Of a stretch of 64,000 nt of DNA, positions 23,372 to 40,851 are shown piece by piece. A model generated the notes under the pieces. It did not search any database. It saw only the letters and a program-made list of their open reading frames with translations, and was not told where the DNA came from. Where the stretch lies: assembly GCF_032884065.1 (NCBI RefSeq), contig NC_088883.1:32490237-32554236 (forward strand), in the 5' to 3' direction. The position numbers and the translations under genes were made by a program. The stretch's first letter is position 1. Each line of letters starts with the position of its first letter. The DNA is from Artemia franciscana (lineage: Eukaryota > Arthropoda > Branchiopoda > Anostraca > Artemiidae).

Positions 23372-23400
23372 GTTGGGGTGGCGCTTCGCGCCACCCCAAC
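23372..23400 (-). other. Helitron 3'-terminal hairpin
   Basis: A perfect 13-bp stem (GTTGGGGTGGCGC and complement) with a 3-nt loop sits 2 nt from the CTAG terminus. A second GC-rich hairpin (gggggcg-ctt-cgccccc) lies just inside it at 23,410-23,430. In Helitrons this structure acts as the termination signal for rolling-circle transfer. Confidence 0.9.
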
Positions 23401-23533
23401 ACCTAGTTGGTGGGGGCGCTTCGCCCCCCCCCGCGCGCGTAAGTCGTTTCGCGCCATATTAGTTACGCACCATTGTAGTTGTGTCCCTGTGTCCCACCTG
23501 TGAATATAGATAGATATATCTATATATATATTT

Positions 23534-23818
23534 TTAACTACGTAAAACTTGCGAATATACAAAATTCTTTGCTGTCCCATTGTCTGTCCATATAAATAGA
23601 TTGTCAGGTTTACCAACTCTTGAACATGCAACATAATAATTGTCTATGGGAAAACAATCCCTATTCAGATCTATACCGCATTTTTCTAACGATTGCCCTT
23701 GAGCTTTGTTGATGGTGATTGCTAATCGAACATTCCCTGTGTCCCCGTCGTCATTTATATATCCCCCTGTGCCCCCGGCGTCCCCGTTGTAGTTGTGTCC
23801 CTGTGTCCTGGTCGTCAT
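23534..23818 (-). pseudogene. Helitron helicase C-terminal fragment (Pif1-like)
   Basis: The last ~65 residues read LAITINKAQGQSLEKCGIDL then FPIDNYYVACSRVGKPDNLF and end KNFVYSQVLRS. 'TINKxQGQTL' and 'YVACSRVG' are the final helicase motifs of the Pif1-like domain of Helitron Rep/Hel proteins, and the ORF ends naturally 10-15 residues later. Upstream, the frame runs into the minisatellite (translated as repeated GDTG-type words) rather than helicase, so the N-terminal >90% of the enzyme is gone. It lies about 170 bp upstream of the Helitron 3' end on the same strand, as expected for an autonomous element's last exon. Confidence 0.88.
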
Positions 23819-24030
23819 TTATATCACCAGTGTCCCAGTCGTCATTTGTGTCAGGTATCCCAGTCTGTAATTTCTGTTTGAGTGTCCCGGTCGTCATTTA
23901 TATTCCCTCTGTCCCGGTCGTCATTTGTGTCCCGGTCTGTAATTTCTCTTTGAGTGTCCCAGTCGTCATTTATATTCCCTGTGTCCCGGTCGTCATTTGT
24001 GTCCCGGTGTCCCGGTCTGTAGTGTCATCT
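23720..24030. repeat. Degenerate minisatellite, unit gtgtcccggtcgtcatttat
   Basis: At least ten imperfect units of about 20-24 bp built from 'gtgtcccggtcgtcatttat' and 'gtcccggtctgtaatttct' run across the region. Isolated units also occur at 23,474-23,502, close to the Helitron 3' end. The array sits exactly where the upstream part of the helicase should be. The plus-strand frame at 23,719-24,186 is an artefact of the array. Confidence 0.88.
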
Positions 24031-24129
24031 TATAATGACGTCATATACAAAGCCTTATATACTCATAATGACGTCAAATGCAAACCCACAAACAAACAAA
24101 CATGCATATATACAACTTATTTATATATA

Positions 24130-24605
24130 TATATAGATACAGTTTCTTTTTTAGTTTTTTCTTTTCTTAGTTTTTCTTTTTTTTAGTTTCTTCTTTTTAT
24201 TGATTTGTTTTCTTCAATTTGTCAATGTTCATTCTAACATTGACACTGGGAAAAATCTTTACGTGCCAAGCATGCTAAAGCTCCAACAATTTATAATAAA
24301 CCTCAAATTTTGGGTATCTGTTTTAAGGTTTTCGAATTACTTTAATCTATTGTCAAAATATATTGGAATATTTGTGCAATTCCCAGTTTATTTTAGTTTT
24401 TTCTTTTTTTAGTTTTTTCTTTTTTTTTAGTTTTTTAGCTTTTTTTCTTTTTAGTTTTTTACCTTTTTTATTTTTTTTTATTTTTTTTTACGTTTTTTCT
24501 TTTTAGGTTTTTTCTTTTTTTAATTTTTTTAATTTTTTAGATTTTTCTTTTTATTTTTTTTTACCATTTTTCTTTTTTCTGTTTTCTTTTTCTTCTTTAT
24601 TTTTC
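24130..24605. repeat. T-rich low-complexity tract
   Basis: Long runs built from 'ttttttctttttttagtttt'-type words surround a 130-bp unique block at 24,258-24,390. The same block is repeated at 24,952-25,075, again followed by T-rich sequence, so block plus T-tract is a duplicated unit inside the Helitron. Confidence 0.8.
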
Positions 24606-24612
24606 AGCGTCA

Positions 24613-24924
24613 CTATGAAATACATATCGCCGAACCTTTGTTTTTTTTAACTAAAATCTGGTAGGCATTGATGACCTTATCCAAGTCAAAATCCCAAACC
24701 CAATCATCATCGCTATCACTTTCAGTTTTGATACGTTTTGACTCTCGCTGTCCTGGTGGATTTTCATCTAAATGCGCGGTTTTGCGTTTTTTAGCCGCAA
24801 GCCTTTTGGCATTAACCCTTTGAGCAGATTCCTCGGCTGTTTCTTCTGCCATTGTAGGATTTATACTAAAATTTCTCTTTGAATTAACTATTTGAGCAGC
24901 TTCCTCGGCTGTTTCTTCTGTCAT
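24613..24924 (-). CDS. Basic/acidic ORF, probable Helitron N-terminal protein fragment
   Basis: This 103-codon frame has two tandem copies of an EETAEExAQxVNxKR motif (residues about 3-17 and 27-41), then a basic stretch KRLAAKKRKTAHLDE, an acidic cluster ESDSDDDWVWDFDLDKVINA and a Lys-rich end. The last motif recurs in a second fragment at 53,498-53,590, also on the minus strand, so the protein belongs to a dispersed element. Position (1 kb upstream of the helicase end, same strand) and the N-terminal basic repeats seen in Helitron proteins suggest the N-terminus of the Helitron ORF. This is inference; I cannot exclude a captured host gene piece. Confidence 0.5.
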   Translation of the reverse strand: MTEETAEEAAQIVNSKRNFSINPTMAEETAEESAQRVNAKRLAAKKRKTAHLDENPPGQRESKRIKTESDSDDDWVWDFDLDKVINAYQILVKKNKGSAICIS

Positions 24925-25110
24925 TTTAAGATCTATACTAAAAATTCCTCTTCACGTGCCAAGCTTGATAAAGCTCAACAATTTATAATAAACCTCAAAA
25001 TTTTAAGTATCTGTTTTAATACTTTAATCTATTGTGAAAATATTTCGAAATATTTATGCAATTCCCAGTTTTTACATTTTAGTTTGTTTTCTTTTTCTTC
25101 TTTATTTTTC

Positions 25111-25394
25111 AGACGTCATATGCAAACCCTAAACACAAAAATACGTACAACTTATTTTTATACATATAGAAGATATAATCTGGCGTAACAGACTTAGTGT
25201 AACAGACATAACACACAAACAACTTATTTTTATATATATAGACAAGAACAACACCATACTCAGGGGAGGAAGAACAAGGCATATTCTGGGGAGGAAGCTA
25301 CAGATCGCAGCATATGAAAGACGATCTATTGGAATGCCTTAAAGGAAATAAGATTAATATACTTTAAAGGGTGTCTATGGTACTAGCGATGACA
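25111..25394. other. No gene recognised
   Basis: AT-rich stretch with 'acaacttatttttata' repeated at 25,147 and 25,219, resembling the region near 24,113 inside the Helitron. Probably further Helitron-related sequence. Confidence 0.35.
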
Positions 25395-25640
25395 ACGTAG
25401 TTCGTTCTTTATTAGGTCCTGCTAAGAAAAAGCTGAAGATTTTTTCCTACGTGTAACATTTGGTATTAAAATTTAAGCAATGAGCAAATGGCAAAACTTA
25501 CAGCCCTTGTTCCGAGGACTATAATGGGATGACATCCCCAGAGAAATAGCTATTGGATTTTCAACTATGCTCAACAAAAAAAGCTATCTCAAAATGTTGA
25601 TTGGATGTCTTTTTTCTAGCAAAAATTGATGTGGCCTCTG
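25395..25640 (+). repeat. Partial family-C head plus a diverged monomer of the ~265-bp repeat
   Basis: 'gttcgttctttattaggtcc' with 'gctaagaaaaagctgaagat' matches the family-C head at 22,875-22,912. Immediately downstream, 'aacttacagcccttgttccg', 'agctatctcaaaatgttgat' and 'tggatgtc' resemble one unit of the array at 32,640-34,630. Confidence 0.5.
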
Positions 25641-25743
25641 TGTTTTATACCAGAAAAGAGCAATTCACTATTAGTAACACTTTGGATTAAGAGAAGCCAC
25701 CTCTTCAATCACATAGTAGTTGGTACTGTTTAGTTACCAGGTA

Positions 25744-25818
25744 GTTACCGTAGCGCAGTGGCAATGGGATTCTCTTTCAGTAATTGGGGGATACGAGTTC
25801 AGACCTCTCCACGGTAAA
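25744..25818 (+). tRNA. tRNA-like pseudogene / SINE head
   Basis: A 75-nt tRNA-like span has a near-complete acceptor stem (GTTACCG at 25,744-25,750 with CGGTAAA at 25,812-25,818, 6 of 7 pairs), an A box TAGCGCAGTGG directly after it (25,751-25,761) and a B-box-like GAGTTCAGACC at 25,795-25,805, correctly spaced. The T arm and anticodon arm are degraded and I cannot assign an anticodon. It is therefore a pseudogene or the RNA polymerase III promoter head of a SINE rather than a working tRNA. Confidence 0.55.
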
Positions 25819-25829
25819 GAAATGTTTCC

Positions 25830-26944
25830 TGCATTAATGTCTATATGTTGTCCCTCTTTCAAAAATAATGATTGAGTTCTTTTTGCTAATTTGACTTCAG
25901 ACCGCTATATTATCTGCAGTTCATTTAGATTCTTTTCAATTCTAATGACCTTCCCCTGGAAATATGTCTGATATCTATGAGCACCCTACCTTGTAATGCT
26001 AGTGCTTTGATCCCTTGAGAACCGTTTTAGTTTTGATATCTTCAAGTATATCGTGCTCTTTGCATACGTATAGGGTTATTTATCAGTCTAAGTTGTTAAA
26101 AAAAAAAAACACAACTATCAAGCATTTCTTTGAGTTGATTTTCTGTTATAACATATAACTGAATGGAATTATACTGTGTAAAACGTTACTAAATTTCTTA
26201 TACTTAAGATATGATCAACATGAAATTCCAAAAGATAAAGCTTTCAATTCGCCTACTTTTTGTGACGGGGAAAAAATAATTAATGGCCAAGAAGAATATT
26301 GGAATTTTTATATAGTGAACTAGTACAGAAATATGGCAGCAGCTATTGAGAATGCTGGTGATTACTGCTTAATAGACAGTACAGTGTTCATGATAATCGT
26401 TTGACGTATATTTTACTTTAAATAGAGCTATGACATATCACTTTCTGTAGATATTCAATTTTTGTATCTGATCCAGAGTTTAAACTAACTTATTATTAGA
26501 CCTCTTCTATTTGGTGTATTAGCTTTTTTATACTTTTCTGATAAATGAACTTAAAACTTTACTTACGAATTTCCACAGAGGAGATTATGACAATAAAGAC
26601 ATGAGGTTGCTAGCAGGTTTTGACTAACAAGATAAAATTTAATTAATGCGATGAACATCAAAATACCCCCCTTGCAAGGCTCTATCACAAGGAATGCAGG
26701 GAGAAAAACAATCAAACAAAAAAGGAGAAAATAACCTTATAAGAGCAAAGTGCCTTGACGACTTGCAGGTAGACTGATAAGAAGTCGGGGGATGGCAGGA
26801 AATCTTAAATAGAAAATTAAGAACCAGGAACACAACCAAATCCAATAAATTTCAAAATAGGCTTCTAGCGAAGGTAAAATTATATTTACTATCACAAAAA
26901 TAGTTTCAAATAACTCGAATTATAAATAAATAGCGAATTCACAT
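25830..26944. other. Downstream flank of MALSU1; no other gene
   Basis: No coding motif. On the minus strand this is the 3' side of MALSU1. A possible polyadenylation hexamer ATTAAA lies at 26,643-26,638 (minus), about 300 bp past the stop; no AATAAA was seen nearer. Confidence 0.4.
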
Positions 26945-36353
<9,409 letters not shown>

Positions 36354-36849
36354 GGTGTTAAGTTTAATTAAGCTGAAATATTTAGAACACAGTTTAAGAT
36401 CAGGAATAGAAATAAACATGACCTTTCATCAAAAGATCAAGGGACCAGCTAGTCCACTCATAGTTGTAACAAGCTAAGCTACTCTACCCTTCAGTTCAAA
36501 ACATATTTTATCTATAGGCCTATGTCCAGTGTGCATGTAAGCTATAACGACCAAACTGTCCCAGTACCTTGGCTTTAAGAAATGGACAATCGGGAATTAC
36601 TATGCCTACAACATTATAGCTTCTAGAAGCATGCCCTTCAACAGGTTATCAAAATTTCATTTGCTTCAAGCTAATAGCTCTTAATTGAGGGATTTTACAT
36701 TTTCATGTTCATATGCTATATTAGGGATGGTGTAAGGTAAAATATTAGGGATGGATAGGATGCAGTAAAAATATGAAAAATAGAATAATAAAGGTGATGG
36801 GAGTTTAGAGCAGTTGAAAGGAATTTAAGGAAATAATTTCTTGAGCTAA
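36354..36849 (-). promoter_or_regulatory. Presumed MALSU1 5' flank
   Basis: By position this should hold the 5' UTR and promoter of MALSU1. I see no TATA box in a convincing place and no CpG-rich block. The assignment is positional only. Confidence 0.25.
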
Positions 36850-37010
36850 GAGATCGACACTAGAACCCATGGATCAAGCTATGCAAGAGCGTGAATTGGG
36901 AGCGTGGTAGGGAGTCAAGGTGGGTAGAGCGTGCGCAGCTTTGTTGGCCTCAGGTGGCTTGGTGCTCCCGTCACTTGTTGTGCTCCAGTGCTCTAGTATA
37001 TTAGTAATGC
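36850..37010 (+). pseudogene. LINE 3'-end fragment
   Basis: 'gtggcttggtgctcccgtca' preceded by 'ggtagagcgtgcgcagcttt' and 'gttggcctca' matches, base for base with substitutions, the last ~100 bp of the LINE copy at 22,500-22,575 (RSVRSCVG..RLGAAVSC tail). A 'gtgctccagtgctctagtat' low-complexity tail follows. It is only a 5'-truncated stub. Confidence 0.75.
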
Positions 37011-37309
37011 TATAGTGCTCCAATATAGTAGTAATAATATTTTGGCTAGTGATACAATTTCTTTTGGCAAAGTTTGAAGACAAAATCATAATTAAAGAGC
37101 AAGAGAGAAAGCTTCTTGCATTTATAGAGCAAACCCTCCAAACATAGGATTCACTATTTAGTTCACTACTAAAAAAGTGCTAGAAGACTTCTAATCTTTA
37201 GGCTACAAAGGTTTCAACCAGCCAAGAGTTAAATTCGAGGACTTGTTTGGCCAAGTGAAACTCCTCCTAGGCATAAAGTAAGTAATATTAGCAACAGCTA
37301 TTCACTATT

Positions 37310-37410
37310 CAGCTATTAGCTATATAATATTATATTATATAGCTATATTATATTATATAGCTATATTATAGCTATTAGCTATAATAGCTATTCAGCTATT
37401 AACCTCATTC
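37310..37410. repeat. AGCTAT / TATA simple repeat
   Basis: Interleaved 'attatagctatt', 'agctatataatattatatta' and 'tatagctatatta' words form a near-palindromic AT tract. No function is evident. Confidence 0.85.
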
Positions 37411-37689
37411 TATTTTGAATGGTACTTCAGTATTTTTAGAAAGGCCAAGATGTGGTAATGTTTGACATTGCCTGATGCAAGGTTAATAGACTAGAAACAG
37501 CTTGTGTTCATCACCAAAAGATCAAAATCATAGAATACAACTTTATAACAAAAGAGGTTGTTGTTTTTTATACAATTTCCACTTTGTCTGTTTATAATAC
37601 TTTTTGTGCAAATATACAGGGTAATTTGAATGTAGATGATCTAATAAATTTTCTTACTTACAACCCAGTAATTGCTTACTTTTTCTTAC

Positions 37690-38580
37690 TTACAACCCAG
37701 TAATTGCAGGTTTTGATGAGTTTGTGAGGCTTATTTCTGCTACTAAAATGGATTTTTTTTTTGTATGGGGGATTTTAACTTTAATCTTTTAGACCGTTCA
37801 GTTGATAATTTGGAATTCTTTAATTATATGGTTTTAAATGATCTCTTTACCCTTTAAATATTATTCCTACTCAAACCTATAGTCAATCGGCAACGCTAGT
37901 TGACAATGTTTTGTGGGGCATCGTTATTTGAGCCAATGCTACTCACACATAATACTCCATCAAGGCTTGGATCATCTCCCAGTAGATGCCCATGTAGCTT
38001 TTCTTAAAAAAGGACACATCTCGGCAAAGAAAATACTGGACCATGAGCTGAAAAAGCACAACTTGAGTAATTTTACCAAGGAGTTGAGTTGCATCAAGTA
38101 GGACTCTGTCCTGGAAATCTCTGGAGATTCTTCTCTCGCCTACGATCAATTTATGTCTATCATTTAACCGATTTACGATAAAACATGTCCATTGTGACTG
38201 GTTAAAAAAATAAGGATGACCATCAGAAGCCACGGATTATGAAAGGAATAATAGACATGACAAACAAAAGGAACCTGCTGTATGAGCAATCTCTAAATAG
38301 TATGTAGATTTTATGGAGTTTAAGAGAGTTAGAAATAAGGTGAATAACCTGGAAAGGCAGACAAACAAAAACATTAGGAACACAAGTTTTCAGATCATAA
38401 GGGAGATACTAAAGCAACGTGGCAAGTCATTAATGTGTTTTAGGGGATTCAGAAAAGTAGCCAGTCACCTTGCATTGAAATTAATGGAAGTTCTGTGAGT
38501 GATGGAAATGTTGTAGCAAATCATTTTGGCCAGTTTTATTCTCACATTGGATTATCAGTTCAGGAAAGTGCAAAGCATAA
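37690..38580 (+). pseudogene. Second-type LINE relic (endonuclease to pre-RT region)
   Basis: Across frames, FDEFVRLISATKMDFFFVWG and DFNFNLLDRSVDNLEFFNYM, then LNDLFTL and TYSQSATLVDNVL, match the APE-type endonuclease end of CR1/Jockey-like elements ('GDFNLDLL...', 'PTRxT..SATLIDNI'). After ~300 bp, KPRIMKGIIDMTNKRNLLYE is visible, then MEFKRVRNKVNNLERQTNKN (38,313-38,498), the typical 'RNKVNxLIRxAK' connector. Next comes SVSDGNVVANHFGQFYSHIG, the 'DIANxFNxYFxNIG' segment before the RT. Stops and frameshifts break it everywhere and no RT follows. This is a different family from the LINE at 28-30 kb. Confidence 0.8.
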
Positions 38581-38599
38581 CAGGGAATATTTTTGTTTC

Positions 38600-39503
38600 C
38601 TTGCTTCGGTTTTGTTTCCTTGCTCCAAATAAAAGCTGAAGTTGCTAATCTGTAAGGATGTTAAAATAAATACTAGGTACACAAACTCGCAAAAGTTGCA
38701 AACCCTTCATCACTGATGATTCTAGCCTAACAGCCAATTATTACTTACAAGTCCCCTACATGTCTTAGCACGGGACTCAAATTGGTCTTACCATCAAATA
38801 CACCAGAAACAAATAATAGGTACACCAACTAGCAAAAGTTGCAAACCACTCATTGCAAAAGATGATTATGAGCTAACAGCCGACTGTTGCTTAAAACTCC
38901 CCTATATGTCTCACAATTGGTATCAGCCTGTTTTTGGTTTCAGTGTGTACCTTACTACTGAAGTTGTCAACCCCTTTAAACTTTCAAACTGGTATATCTC
39001 ATGAAGAAATTTTTCTACCAAAAATGGATGACATTCACTTTGATCAGCTCATCAAGAGCTATCGACTGCTGTCGAAAAAAAAAATCAATCTGTCTTAGTT
39101 CAAAAGTGGACTTTTTGCAGTAGGCAAGTTTCTAACATCATCACTTAGAAAGGAGCAAAGGATAGACTCTAATTTCTTTAGCAATAAGAGAACTTTTAAA
39201 GTTTAAGAGGCACATCTGATACCATTTCTCTATTGCAATCTCAAGTGCGAAAAACATGATAAACTCAACTGAAATCATGAACAGAAATGGGTAAACAGTA
39301 GATTTTTTGGCCCTGGACAAAAGTTCTACAAAGCTTTCCAAAATACAAAGTCATATTCATCAATCCAGCCTAAGGTTCACACTTTCTATAAAAACCGCAG
39401 AGGTTGGACCCTTGCCACTTTTCAGGAATAAGCTCGAATTGGGGAGCTCACACACACAAAAAAAAAACAACAACAAAACCAAAGTGTTGCTCTTGCAACA
39501 CAA
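38600..39503. mobile_element. Hairpin-TIR element family, copy 1 (~0.9 kb)
   Basis: The right end is 'acaaaaccaaagtgttgctc' then ttgcaacac at 39,474-39,502, identical to the right end of the 3.6-kb copy. The left end is decayed ('ggttttgtttccttgctcc' at 38,613-38,631). The interior has two units of a ~145-bp repeat (heads 'ggtacaccaa' at 38,676 and 38,819), then 'gttgtcaacccctttaaact', 'aactggtatatctcatgaag' and 'gatggatgacattcactttg'. No catalytic protein is encoded. Confidence 0.8.
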
Positions 39504-40212
39504 TGATACAATTACCCAGTTATTTCAATCACAAACTGCTTAAACAACTTTGAGAATGTTTGTATGAAAACACACCTATGGTCTACATCATCTATTATAT
39601 TTGTTGCTGAAACTCCTTTTTGTTATCTAGAATTTTACCTTAGCTGAGGTCTTCAATAGTAGATAGGTTTGAAAATAAGAAAAAATCCCTGATCTTGAAG
39701 ACCAGGTAAAACTGCAGCATTTACCAACCAAGATGCAGATTATGGTACATATCATGTCACTATTTTAATGCTGTTTATTTGACCAAATGGGAAATTGTGA
39801 CACCATCTATAAAATCACAACAGGAGTTGGTAAAACTGCTGCATTTCCCAACCAAGTTTGAAATTTCTGCAGATAGGTAAATTTCCGAAATTAGTAAAAT
39901 ATCTTTTACTGAGTGACCAAAAACATTGGAGGGTGGGAGTCCCTCCCATACATGACAGCCCTGGGAAGAATAAGCTTCAGTAAAAGTGGGTGTACAGGGA
40001 GTAGACTAAATCTGGTAGAAACAATCCTGGTTGGGATATTTGCAGCAAGAGTAGCTATAATGGGAGTAGTCAGGATAAAATTTCTTATTTTATGGTACCA
40101 TCATGGTAGGTGTTGCTGCAGTATGGGTAGTTGTAACAGTAGAGCAGGATACTTTCTACAAAGATAAAACTTTAAATATGCATAATCTGAACCTAGAAGT
40201 GTACTTTTCTAT
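39504..40212. other. No gene recognised
   Basis: AT-rich DNA. The frame at 39,913-40,167 has no recognisable motif. Confidence 0.45.
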
Positions 40213-40445
40213 TTGATTCAGTGCTGCCACATTCCCTTTGCTGTGTTTCTTAGGACAAAGTTCATCAAAATGATCCAAGTAAAAAGGGATAGTAAACAAC
40301 ACTGCTTTACTCCTGATTCAATATCAAACCAGATACAAACATTTTCTACTTTAAACAAGAGCAATACTGTTTATATACATAGCACTATTCACTTTAATGT
40401 ATATATCTGGTATACCATATAAGGATACAACCTTCATTAAATCTT
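40213..40445 (-). pseudogene. LINE RT fragment
   Basis: On the minus strand, LMKVVSLYGIPDIYIKVNSA (40,385-40,445) and, after a frameshift, a decayed 'FDxESGVKQ' segment and DHFDELCPKKHSKGNVA (40,220-40,275) match the palm region of the 28-30 kb LINE family ([12 protein letters not shown] ... IILVDFVQRRTVKA). YADD is not included. It is a short dead fragment. Confidence 0.75.
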
Positions 40446-40772
40446 TGGTAAGGGTCAAGAATAGCAGCTCTTTAGAAAGAGACATTCTAGAACAACAAGT
40501 TTGTCAGTTTTACTGTGATATCAATTTTGAGGGATTTCAGACTATATTTAAAATTGGTAAAGCTTTACTTCCATCACAAGGAAAATGCATATTACTGCAT
40601 GTAGCAAGATTCTCATGATTGCATATTGCTTCTTTGTCATTATTACAGAAGTGCATCCATTTTTAGCTTTCTAGAATCCCCCTTCAAGAAAACTAAAAAT
40701 GCATAAAGTGGACAGGGTTTTGAAGCTGAGAAAAATGTTGGGGTTGGGCAATATGAATTAATAACTAGATCT

Positions 40773-40851
40773 ACGTTGCATGGGCAACGTGAGGTGTTGC
40801 GGCAACCTTTGCTCGGCTTCGCCGAGTAAAGTGTTGCGAGAGCAACACTTT
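40773..40851 (+). other. Run of four consecutive hairpins at the left edge of the hairpin-TIR element
   Basis: Hairpin 1 is ACGTTGC-atgg-GCAACGT (40,773-40,790). Hairpin 2 is AGG(t)GTTG-cgg-CAACCT (40,792-40,808). Hairpin 3 is CTCGGC-ttc-GCCGAG (40,812-40,826). Hairpin 4 is AAAGTGTTGC-gaga-GCAACACTTT (40,828-40,851, 10-bp stem). They abut with 1-3 nt between them. The fourth is the terminal inverted repeat itself. Decayed counterparts of hairpins 2-4 occur in the same order at about 4,984-5,045, so the arrangement belongs to the element and not to the host site. Confidence 0.9.

Larger units (their letters stand above)
23366..25110 (-). mobile_element. Internally deleted Helitron (minus strand)
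   Basis: The 3' terminus, read on the minus strand, is a 13-bp perfect hairpin followed 2 nt later by CTAG at 23,369-23,366, with T as the next host base. This is the canonical Helitron end (hairpin, CTRR, insertion before T). Upstream on the same strand are a helicase C-terminal fragment (23,534-23,818), a minisatellite (23,720-24,030), T-rich spacers, and a basic ORF (24,613-24,924) that I infer to be the N-terminal part of the Helitron protein. The Rep domain and most of the helicase are absent. A 130-bp segment beginning 'acgtgccaag' occurs twice inside it (24,258-24,390 and 24,952-25,075). The 5' boundary near 25,110 is an estimate. Confidence 0.75.

Noticed and set aside
23719-24186. 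155-codon plus frame rich in Val-Pro-Val and Ile-Pro
   Set aside because: It is the translation of the minisatellite on the strand opposite to the Helitron helicase.
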